Shown piece after piece: positions 33,698-40,596 of a stretch of DNA of 64,000 nt. Source of the stretch: Actinoplanes octamycinicus (GTDB taxonomy: Bacteria > Actinomycetota > Actinomycetes > Mycobacteriales > Micromonosporaceae); contig NZ_JACHNB010000001.1 in assembly GCF_014205225.1 (NCBI RefSeq), forward strand, positions 5,871,501 through 5,935,500, in the 5' to 3' direction. Each line of letters opens with the position of its first letter. Position 1 is the first letter of the stretch. Position numbers and translations under genes: made by a program. Below the pieces are notes generated by a model. The model had not been told where the DNA came from and ran no database searches. It saw only the letters and a list, made by a program, of their open reading frames with translations.

Positions 33698-34843
33698 TCA
33701 GCCCGGCTGCATCATCGGGCCCAGGCCGGCGCTGGTGGCCAGCCGGCGGACCAGCGGATTCACGCCGGTCGCGGTGACCAGCACACCGCGCGCGCAGGCG
33801 GCCTGGTAGACGGCGAGCAGCACGCGCACCCCGGCGGCGTCGAGCAGCGGGACCCGGCGCAGCCGGAGCACCACCCGCTGCCCGGGCGGCTGACGGCGGA
33901 TCAGGTCGAGCAGGGTCGCCCGCAACAGCCCGGCGTTGTCCCGGTCGACCTCGCCGACCACCGTGATCTCCAGCGCGCGCCCCGGCCGCAGCGTGGCCCG
34001 CACGTCGAACGGCGCGCCGGCGGTGACCGGCCAGCGCGGCACCTGATCGGTCAGCAGCCCCTCGCGCAGCCAGGCCAGCGCCCGGGCCAGGGCGCGGGAC
34101 ACCTGCATCTGCGAGATGCCCAGCTCGGCGGCGACCTGGGTCTGCACCCGGCCGGCGAAGAAGATCGCCGACACGATGTGCCGCTCCCGGCCCGGCAGGC
34201 AGCTGATCAGGTCGGCGGCGGTGAGCCGGTCCGCGGCGTTCTCCACGGCCCGGTCCAGCTCGCCGAAGAGGTCGGCGAGCTGGGTGCCGGTCTCGCCGAT
34301 CGGCATGTTCAGCGAGACCGGGTGGTAGGCGGCCGCGGACACCCGGATCCGGTCCAGCTCGCCCGGCGCCACCCCGGCCCGCTGCGCCAGCTGCGCGTCG
34401 GTCGGCGCCCGGCCCAGCTCCCGGGTCAGCGCCGCCTCGTGCCGGTGGAGCTCACGCACCGCGTCCTGCATCCGGCGCGGCACGTGCACGCCCCAGGAGT
34501 GGTCCCGCAGGTGCCGTTTCAGCTCGCCGAGCATGGTGTTGACGGCGTAGGCGGTGAACGACCCGAGCGCGGGATCGTACCGGTCGACGGCCTTGACCAG
34601 CCCCAGCCGCGCGACCTGCTCCAGGTCGGCGAGCGACTCGGCCCGGCTCCGGAACCGCCGCGCCACCCGCTCCGCCAGCGGCATCGCCGCCGCGATCATC
34701 TCGTCCCGCAGCCGCCGCGCCCGCTCCGGCCCACAGCCCTGCCGGGCCCGGCTCCACCCCTCGGCGAGCGCGTCGAAGTCGTCGCGTCCGGCGCTGTCGA
34801 GCCCCACAGCACTGTCGAGCCTCACGCTGCGCTGCTCCGGCAT
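33698..34843 (-). CDS. SigB/SigF-type sigma factor with C-terminal STAS domain (paralog 2)
   Basis: 381 residues with the same layout as the gene at 27692: region 2 (SLADLEQVARLGLVKAVDRY, VHVPRRMQDAV), region 3, region 4 (LPGRERHIVSAIFFAGRVQTQVAAELGISQMQVSRAL), the linker LLTDQVPRWPV and a STAS domain (about 281-381). The switch site again reads LLDAAGVRVLLAVY (DAAG 335-338), and both end AGLGPM. Region 2 is far more conserved between them than region 4, so target promoters may differ. ATG 34843 follows a GGAGG-containing site. Neither gene has an obvious anti-sigma kinase beside it. Confidence 0.88.
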   Translation of the reverse strand: MPEQRSVRLDSAVGLDSAGRDDFDALAEGWSRARQGCGPERARRLRDEMIAAAMPLAERVARRFRSRAESLADLEQVARLGLVKAVDRYDPALGSFTAYAVNTMLGELKRHLRDHSWGVHVPRRMQDAVRELHRHEAALTRELGRAPTDAQLAQRAGVAPGELDRIRVSAAAYHPVSLNMPIGETGTQLADLFGELDRAVENAADRLTAADLISCLPGRERHIVSAIFFAGRVQTQVAAELGISQMQVSRALARALAWLREGLLTDQVPRWPVTAGAPFDVRATLRPGRALEITVVGEVDRDNAGLLRATLLDLIRRQPPGQRVVLRLRRVPLLDAAGVRVLLAVYQAACARGVLVTATGVNPLVRRLATSAGLGPMMQPG

Positions 34844-35042
34844 GCCCGGCCTCCGCGTCCTCGTCCGCCTCACCGAGAATGTCCGCTTCCCCGCCCGAAG
34901 GCCACCGCCACCACCCGGATTGACCACATTCCGGCAACTCGGAACCCCTACTCGGGTGAGGCCGGCCGTTGACCCGTGGTTACCGTCGCGACTCGCGCCG
35001 GACGCGTTGAACCTTTCCGGGCGGCTGTGCGTTCACTCGGGG

Positions 35043-36212
35043 GTGAACCGGAAACGGGTGGCCGGTCTGGACGGTCTGCGCGGGCTCTGCGCCCTCTACG
35101 TGATGTTGTTCCACTGCTGGGCGTACACGTTCCGCGGGTTCCCGCGCTATCGCGGGCCGGACTGGCTGAGCTGGCTCGGGTTCGGCCGGCTGTCCGTGGT
35201 GTTCTTCCTGGTGCTGTCCGGGTTCTCGCTGGCGCTGGTGGCCGCCCGCGACGACTGGCGGCTCGGCGGGCTGGCCCGGTACGCCCGGCGCCGCGCCTGG
35301 CGGATCCTGCCCGCCTACTGGGCCGCCCTGGCGTTCAGCCTGGTCGTCGCGTGGACCGTGGTGCGCCAGCCGTACTCCGCGGAGCCGACCGCCGGGTCCG
35401 TGCTGGTCTACACGCTGCTGCTGCAGGACCTGGTCACGGTGCCCACCCCGAACGGCGCGTTCTGGTCGATCGGCGTGGAGGCGCTGCTGTACGGCGTACT
35501 CCCCATTCTCTTGATCCTGTGCCGCCGGCTCGGCCCGGCGGCGATGCTGGCCGCCGTCACCGTGCCGGTGGTCGTGGTCGGCCTCGTGGTCTTCGACGGC
35601 TCGCCGCCGCAGGGCGACAACGGGCTGGCCCCGCACCTCGTGCCGGCCTTCGCGGCCGGGGTCCTGGCGGCCGGCGTGGTCGCGGCCGGTGACCGGCTCC
35701 GCCGCCTGCCGTGGGCCGGGCTGGCGCTGCTGGCCGCGGTCCCGGCCGGCGCCCTCATCCTGCACCAGGGCTCGCGCTGGATGGTCAAGCACTACTACTG
35801 GGTCGATCTGGCCGTCGTCCCGGCGATGACCCTGCTGCTGCTGGCGGTCGCGAGCGGCCGGCCCGCCGCGCTGACCCGGCTGCTCGACTCGGCGCCGTTG
35901 CGGCGGCTCGGCTCGTTCTCCTACAGCCTCTACCTGATCCACCTGCCGATCGTGGTCGCGATCGACCAGAAGCTGGTGGCGCCGCGACTGGGTCACGGGA
36001 TGGCCGCGTTCACCGCCACGACCCTGCTCGCCGGGGGCCTTTCGCTGGTCGGCGCGTGGTTCTTCGCCAAGGCGTTCGAGTGGCCGTTCCGCTCCTGGGC
36101 GGAGGTGCGCGCCGCGCTCCGGCTGCCGGCCCCTGCCGACCGGCTGTGCCGCGAGGGACGCCACGATGGCAGCCGGCGCTGTTGCGACCAGGTGGTCCTC
36201 GGCCAGGTCTGA
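35043..36212 (+). CDS. Acyltransferase 3 family membrane protein
   Basis: 389 residues, about ten membrane helices. The OafA/YrhL signature is visible: GLDGLRGLCALYVMLFH with the catalytic His, then RRAWRILPAYW, PNGAFWSIGVEALLYG and LGSFSYSLYLIHLPI. It probably O-acylates an extracytoplasmic sugar, lipid or secondary metabolite. GTG start at 35043. The region from 34844 to 35042 upstream holds promoters for this gene and the divergent sigma-STAS gene but no clear motif. Confidence 0.88.
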   Translation: MNRKRVAGLDGLRGLCALYVMLFHCWAYTFRGFPRYRGPDWLSWLGFGRLSVVFFLVLSGFSLALVAARDDWRLGGLARYARRRAWRILPAYWAALAFSLVVAWTVVRQPYSAEPTAGSVLVYTLLLQDLVTVPTPNGAFWSIGVEALLYGVLPILLILCRRLGPAAMLAAVTVPVVVVGLVVFDGSPPQGDNGLAPHLVPAFAAGVLAAGVVAAGDRLRRLPWAGLALLAAVPAGALILHQGSRWMVKHYYWVDLAVVPAMTLLLLAVASGRPAALTRLLDSAPLRRLGSFSYSLYLIHLPIVVAIDQKLVAPRLGHGMAAFTATTLLAGGLSLVGAWFFAKAFEWPFRSWAEVRAALRLPAPADRLCREGRHDGSRRCCDQVVLGQV

Positions 36213-36220
36213 CCGCACTT

Positions 36221-36350
36221 CGCGCTGCACGGCGACGGCCGGCGGTCGCGCTGCGCGGCGACGGCCGGCGGTCCCGCTGCGCGGTGACGGCCGGCGGTCC
36301 CGGTTCATCGGGACGGGTGGCGGTCCCGGTTCATCGGGACGGGCGGCGGC
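36221..36350. repeat. 26-bp tandem repeat, five units, overlapping a gene end
   Basis: Units start at 36221, 36247, 36273, 36299 and 36325, all 26 bp. The first three are CGCGCTGC(A/G)CGGCGACGGCC-type, ending GGCGGT; the last two are CCCGGTTCATCGGGACGGG-type, also ending GGCGGT. Unit 5 contains the stop codon of the SDR gene (36331-36333, minus strand) and unit 4 is its copy. There are no spacers, so it is not a CRISPR. Confidence 0.9.
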
Positions 36351-37269
36351 GGGCCGCCAGTGCGCCGGCCACGGCGAGGCCGGCGACGGCGGCTCCGGCG
36401 GGGCGCGTCCAGGAGCGCTTGCGGCCGCCGCTGACCGCTTCCGCTTCCGGTGGCAGGGGACCGAACACGTTGCCGTCGTGCGGCGCGACCGGCTCCCGGG
36501 ACAGCCCGGCGATCCGCATCAGCGGGCCGACCAGCACGTCGTAGAGCGGCGGCGTCGCCACGAAACCGAACTGGATGAACCGGTTGGCGAGCCCGATGCT
36601 GACGGTGCCGCGCGGGCGGTGAGCGCACCGCACGATCGCGGCGGCCACCTTCTGCGGCGTGTCGATCGGCGGTGGCGGCCGGCCGATCCGGCCGGCGAAG
36701 TTCGCCGCGTTGCGGTAGACCGGCGTGTCCACCGAGCCCGGCGACACCAGGCAGATGTGGATGCCGGGCGCGTCCCGGGTCTCGATCCGCAGCGCGCGCA
36801 CCAGCGCTCGCAGACCCCACTTGCTGGTCACATAGGAGCTGGTGTACGGCGTGACGACCGTCCCGAGCAGCGACCCGCCGAAGATCAGCGTCCCGCTCCG
36901 CTGCCGCCGGAAACACGCCAGCGCGACCCGGGCCACGTTCGCCGCGCCGAGCAGGTCGGTGGTGATCACCTGGTCGAACACCTCGGCCGGCACGTCCTCG
37001 AACCGCCCGTACGCCATCACCGCCGCGGTGTGCACCCAGACGTCCACCCGCCCGAACGCGTCCACCACCGCCTTGAGCGACTCCGCCTTGGTCACGTCCG
37101 CGACCACCACCCGGACCACGGCACCGAGCGCCCGGCACTCGGCCGCGACGTCCCGCAGCGCCCCCTCCGACCGCGACGCCAGCACCAGCGTCGCCCCGTC
37201 CCGCGCGAAGGCGAGCGCCGAAGCCCGCCCCACCCCACTCGATGCCCCGGTGACCGCCACGACTCCCAC
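36331..37269 (-). CDS. Classical short-chain dehydrogenase/reductase
   Basis: 312 residues. Cofactor motif TGASSGVG (7-14), GGSLLG with the catalytic Ser, and YVTSK with the Tyr and Lys. The C-terminal extension after about 250 ends in a hydrophobic Ala/Gly stretch (AAVAGLAVAGALAARRRPSR), which could anchor it to a membrane. Its stop codon lies within a 26-bp tandem repeat. Divergent from the membrane-protein pair at 37413, with paired operators between. Substrate unknown. Confidence 0.88.
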   Translation of the reverse strand: MGVVAVTGASSGVGRASALAFARDGATLVLASRSEGALRDVAAECRALGAVVRVVVADVTKAESLKAVVDAFGRVDVWVHTAAVMAYGRFEDVPAEVFDQVITTDLLGAANVARVALACFRRQRSGTLIFGGSLLGTVVTPYTSSYVTSKWGLRALVRALRIETRDAPGIHICLVSPGSVDTPVYRNAANFAGRIGRPPPPIDTPQKVAAAIVRCAHRPRGTVSIGLANRFIQFGFVATPPLYDVLVGPLMRIAGLSREPVAPHDGNVFGPLPPEAEAVSGGRKRSWTRPAGAAVAGLAVAGALAARRRPSR

Positions 37270-37345
37270 GGCGACCCAGTACCCACCGACACCCCCGCGA
37301 ACCCAGCGCGATACGAGCGTCCCGGCGATCGCGCCCCGCCCTCGC

Positions 37346-37396
37346 TTGAGCGGTCGCTCAAAACCTCGTATCCTGCCGTCTTGAGCGACCGCTCAA
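37346..37396. promoter_or_regulatory. Two TTGAGCG-N2-CGCTCAA operators
   Basis: TTGAGCGGTCGCTCAA (37346-37361) and TTGAGCGACCGCTCAA (37381-37396) share perfect 7-bp arms around GT or AC, so one is the reverse complement of the other. They are 35 bases apart between the divergent SDR and membrane-protein genes. The form is typical of a TetR-family site, but no TetR gene lies adjacent. Confidence 0.8.
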
Positions 37397-37412
37397 AGGC
37401 AAGGGGGAGTCA

Positions 37413-37880
37413 GTGAGCTCGACGGCGTGGCCTCTGGCGTTGGCCAGCCGATGGTGCCTCGGTCGGTTCTTCGTCCATGCGGTGGCCCAGGCTCTGGGTC
37501 TGGCAGTCCTGGCTGCCGCGATGAATCCCCATCCCGGAGCGGTGGACCTCATCGAAGTTCTGGATCAACTCGGAAGTGTGTTCACCGTCTACTTGATTCA
37601 GGGTGCTGTAGCGGCAGTCGGCCTGTGGATTTTCGGCAGAAGCGGCAGCGGGCGCCGGTTCCGGGCTCTCAGCCTGCTCATGTTCGTCGGATTGTGGCTG
37701 CCCCTGCAGATGTTCACTTCACCCCCGGTGGTGGCGGCCGTGTGGCTGTGCGCCTCCCTCGCCGCTGTGATCACTACGCGGCAGCCGGAGCCGGCATATT
37801 ACGGGCCGCCGCAAGGAACGGTGTGGCGGTCGTGCGCCGTCAGGCTCGTCCGGTCGGCATCGGGGAGGGCCTCGCGGTGA
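37413..37880 (+). CDS. Integral membrane protein, unknown function (pair member 1)
   Basis: 155 residues with about four hydrophobic helices (20-36, 53-74, 86-100, 104-120). GTG start at 37413 preceded by GGGGGAG. The stop lies just before the next gene, which has a similar size and topology, so the two are likely co-translated. No family recognised. The operator pair directly upstream suggests ligand-controlled expression. Confidence 0.65.
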   Translation: MSSTAWPLALASRWCLGRFFVHAVAQALGLAVLAAAMNPHPGAVDLIEVLDQLGSVFTVYLIQGAVAAVGLWIFGRSGSGRRFRALSLLMFVGLWLPLQMFTSPPVVAAVWLCASLAAVITTRQPEPAYYGPPQGTVWRSCAVRLVRSASGRASR

Positions 37881-37881
37881 T

Positions 37882-38406
37882 GTGGGAGAGGCGATCTATC
37901 CGAGGAAGCATGTCGACTGGCCCAAGCGGATATATGTCCGATGGGCCACGACCTGGACCCTCGTGTTCGCGGTGTTGCATCTGACCGGCCTGATCGTTGC
38001 CATGGCGCTCGCGGTGCGGGATTCCGGCAGGTCGACGGATCTCGCCGCGGAGCGTCTCACGGTGCTCGAAGCGATACAGGTCACCATGGTGCTGTCCGTC
38101 ATCGATACGGTCGTGGCGACGCTGTTGGTCAACCTGCTGTGGACCTACGGCAAACGGCGAGGGCCGGTCGGGTTCCGCATCGTTGCCCTGCTCGTCTTCG
38201 TCCTGGTCGGCTCCCCGGTGCAGGCTTGCATATCCGCCAGCACGTTCGACACGGCGTGGGCCGCTGTCACGGCGATCATGGTGGTGATCGTCCGCCGTCC
38301 CCGGCCGGCCGTCCGCGTGCTTCCCGCGGGGACCGCGCCTGCCATCGTCATGCGGGCCGGCCGCGCGCCCCGCAGGAGCGCGCGGCCGTACCGCAAGCTG
38401 GTCTAA
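37882..38406 (+). CDS. Integral membrane protein, unknown function (pair member 2)
   Basis: 174 residues with four hydrophobic helices (about 23-44, 62-86, 98-112, 118-135). GTG start at 37882 one base after the previous stop. The last residues ARPYRKLV are encoded by a minus-strand copy of the dispersed boundary repeat, which also sets where the gene ends. Its stop overlaps the stop of the convergent lipase gene by 4 bases. No family recognised. Confidence 0.65.
   Translation: MGEAIYPRKHVDWPKRIYVRWATTWTLVFAVLHLTGLIVAMALAVRDSGRSTDLAAERLTVLEAIQVTMVLSVIDTVVATLLVNLLWTYGKRRGPVGFRIVALLVFVLVGSPVQACISASTFDTAWAAVTAIMVVIVRRPRPAVRVLPAGTAPAIVMRAGRAPRRSARPYRKLV
38384..38404 (-). repeat. Copy of the dispersed boundary repeat inside a gene's 3' end
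   Basis: On the minus strand it reads AGACCAGCTTGCGGTACGG then CC. It is very close to the copy at 30765 (AGACCAGTTTCCGGTACG). Here it forms the final codons of the membrane protein gene. Confidence 0.75.
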
Positions 38407-39068
38407 CTCGCGAGGAATGAGCGGACCTGGGCCAGGGTGACCGTGTCGGTGAGGTAGCCGAGGTGGGTCTGGCAGGCCACGTAGTTGTTGGTGGCGCCGC
38501 TGAGCACCGTGCTCGTGTACGGGATGATGATCCCGTCGCACGGGGAGTACCACGTGCCGTAACGGGTGCTGCCCGGCGTCTCGTCGCCCGCGCTGAGCGT
38601 GCTGATGAATGACGAGCCGGGATACATCTGCTGGCAGGTGACGTAGGCCAGGCAGGCGCCGGCGTACGTGGTGCCATGGTTGGCGCCGGCGATCGAGGCC
38701 AGGTGCCGCACGGAGGACGCGCCGCCGAGCTGCTTGAGGTACCAGAGGCTGACCAGGCCGCCCATCGAGTGGTTGACGATGTCGACCTGGGCGGCGCCGG
38801 TCCGCGCCCGCACCTGCTCGACGTAGGTGGCCAACCCTCGCGCGTTGGTGATGTTGTTGCCGTACGAGTTGTACTCGTACGCGAAGAGCTGGCTGCTGGC
38901 ATAGCCGCCGGCGCGGAACACCGACATCGCGGTGGTCCAGTTCGAGGCGCTGCCGGTGTAGCCGTGCACGAAGATCACCGGGGTGCTGGGCGCGGCGGCG
39001 GCCGGCGGGGCCGGGCTGAGCGCGAGCGCGGCCAGCAGCGCGGTGATCAGGACGACGAGACGACGCAT
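38403..39068 (-). CDS. Secreted lipase (alpha/beta hydrolase, class 2 type)
   Basis: 221 residues. Signal peptide about 1-24 (MRRLVVLITALLAALALSPAPPAAAA). The oxyanion strand reads VIFVHGYTGSASNW, the nucleophile elbow NHSMGG (Asn in place of the usual Gly at its first position), and the final HLGYLTD supplies the catalytic His. Four or more Cys in the C-terminal half probably form disulfides. ATG 39068 follows GGAGG. It resembles extracellular lipases of Streptomyces and Bacillus LipA type. Confidence 0.88.
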   Translation of the reverse strand: MRRLVVLITALLAALALSPAPPAAAAPSTPVIFVHGYTGSASNWTTAMSVFRAGGYASSQLFAYEYNSYGNNITNARGLATYVEQVRARTGAAQVDIVNHSMGGLVSLWYLKQLGGASSVRHLASIAGANHGTTYAGACLAYVTCQQMYPGSSFISTLSAGDETPGSTRYGTWYSPCDGIIIPYTSTVLSGATNNYVACQTHLGYLTDTVTLAQVRSFLAS

Positions 39069-39212
39069 GAAACCTCCAGGGGAGTTCGGGGTTTCTGCAT
39101 CTTCAGTGCAAAGACTTCGGCCGCACATCGGCGAAATCACCGGCTTTCGAACCCGCCGCGAGGTAACCGGCCGAACCGCCGATCACACGGAAGGTGCGAC
39201 TCCGGCGGGCCG

Positions 39213-39243
39213 GTTTTTTCGCAATCTTTCCGGTACCGAGCCG
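39213..39243 (+). repeat. Copy of the dispersed boundary repeat before the PrnB-like gene
   Basis: A T-run (GGTTTTTTCG, 39212-39221) is followed by TTTCCGGTAC (39227-39236), the core of the repeat with a changed final base. It ends directly before the ATG at 39244. Confidence 0.5.
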
Positions 39244-40596
39244 ATGGGAACGGATGAGACGTCCGCGGAGGTGATGGTCCGGATGGTTCCGGAACAGGTC
39301 GGATACTGGGTACTGCACGAACTCCCCCGGCTCAACCAGGCGATCCTGCAAGATCACGCGCCACCCGAGCTGTTGGTCACCGAACTACACGAGCACGTGC
39401 TCGACCACCTGCCGGAGGTCACCCAGCTGACCCCGGCGCAGGCGCAGCAGCTGGTGGTGCACCTCGGCTTCGTCGGCGCCTCGGTGGCCCGGCACTACCA
39501 GGAGCACACCGCCGGCGGCACCGAGCACCCGGAGCGCGCGTTCGACCCGCTGACCGTCGACGACCGGATCCCGTTCCGGACCTACTTCGCGACGCTGGCC
39601 GCGCACACCGGGACCGGCCACTACGAGCGGGACAGCTACGCCTCGCTGGTGCGCTGGAACGTCGGCACCATCCAGGTGCGGCTGCACGACGAGGTGGTGG
39701 CCGAGCTGCCCGGCGTCTTCGACGACGGCCGGATCCGCAGCTACACCGGCACGCCGGGGGAGGAGCGCTTCTTCCTGCTGGTCAAGCAGGGTGAGGCGAT
39801 CGAGCTGGCGGTCAACTGCTTCCTCGAGCCGCTGACCCGCGAGCACGCCGACCTGATCGGGGAGAGCGCCCGGCACCGGGTCCGCGAGGCCACGCTTCTG
39901 CTCGGCGCGATGCGCAAGCTGTTCATCGAGTTCGGCTCGCTGCCGGCCGAGCAGACCATGGACGCCGAGATGTTCATGGACGTGTTCCGGCAGTTCGCCG
40001 CGCACTGGGTGCCGGGTGACATCCCGCCCAGCGGGGCCCTGGACCCGGAGGCGCTGAAGCGCGACTTCCTGCTCGGCATCGCCGAGCCGGACTACGACCA
40101 GCAGGCCCGGCGACTCTTCCCGGCACTGCTGGAGCGGGAACGGACCGAGATCGACGATCTGATCACCGCGCCCACCCTGCCGCAGCGGCTGCTCGCCGAG
40201 ATCGGGCTGGACGAGTCCGCGCTGCGCCTGTCCGACGACGGCGACCTGCGCCGGCTGGTCGCCCACCACCCGGCGCTGGTCGACTGGTACCGGCTGCTCG
40301 CCATGCACGCCCGGGTGTCCGGGGCGCACCTCATGCTGAGCAAGAAGTTCCTGTTCAAGCCGCAGCGGCAGCGTGACGCCGAGGGGATCGGCGACCAGCA
40401 TCTGGTGTCGAACCGGGCCGGCACCACCGGGATGACCGAGAGCTTCCTGGAGCGGATCACCCGGGCCCGGCAGAACCACGCGCTCGCCCCGCTGCGCTCG
40501 GTGCTGATCGGCGAAAACCCGGCGCTGCCCGGGACCGAAGGGGTACGTTCCGCACGGGGAGCGACCGCGCCGGTGGTGCTGGAACTGACCGGATGA
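39244..40596 (+). CDS. PrnB-like protein (DUF1864, indoleamine-dioxygenase-like heme superfamily)
   Basis: 450 residues, no signal peptide. Several segments recall monodechloroaminopyrrolnitrin synthase PrnB: LVRWNV followed by RSYTGTPGEERFFLLV, a long helix VREATLLLGAMRKLFIEF, and a C-terminal block ARVSGAHLMLSKKFLF...GTTGMTESFLERITRARQ. PrnB belongs to the heme-binding IDO/TDO superfamily. No halogenase or other prn gene is present, so pyrrolnitrin synthesis is not implied. The stop overlaps the start of a hybrid kinase (ATGA), suggesting the protein works with that kinase. Start ATG 39244 lacks a good ribosome site; 39274 and 39283 are alternatives. Confidence 0.55.
   Translation: MGTDETSAEVMVRMVPEQVGYWVLHELPRLNQAILQDHAPPELLVTELHEHVLDHLPEVTQLTPAQAQQLVVHLGFVGASVARHYQEHTAGGTEHPERAFDPLTVDDRIPFRTYFATLAAHTGTGHYERDSYASLVRWNVGTIQVRLHDEVVAELPGVFDDGRIRSYTGTPGEERFFLLVKQGEAIELAVNCFLEPLTREHADLIGESARHRVREATLLLGAMRKLFIEFGSLPAEQTMDAEMFMDVFRQFAAHWVPGDIPPSGALDPEALKRDFLLGIAEPDYDQQARRLFPALLERERTEIDDLITAPTLPQRLLAEIGLDESALRLSDDGDLRRLVAHHPALVDWYRLLAMHARVSGAHLMLSKKFLFKPQRQRDAEGIGDQHLVSNRAGTTGMTESFLERITRARQNHALAPLRSVLIGENPALPGTEGVRSARGATAPVVLELTG

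Noticed and set aside
39244..40596. Pyrrolnitrin biosynthesis cluster
   Set aside because: Only a PrnB-like gene is seen; halogenases and the other prn genes are missing and the neighbour is a kinase.
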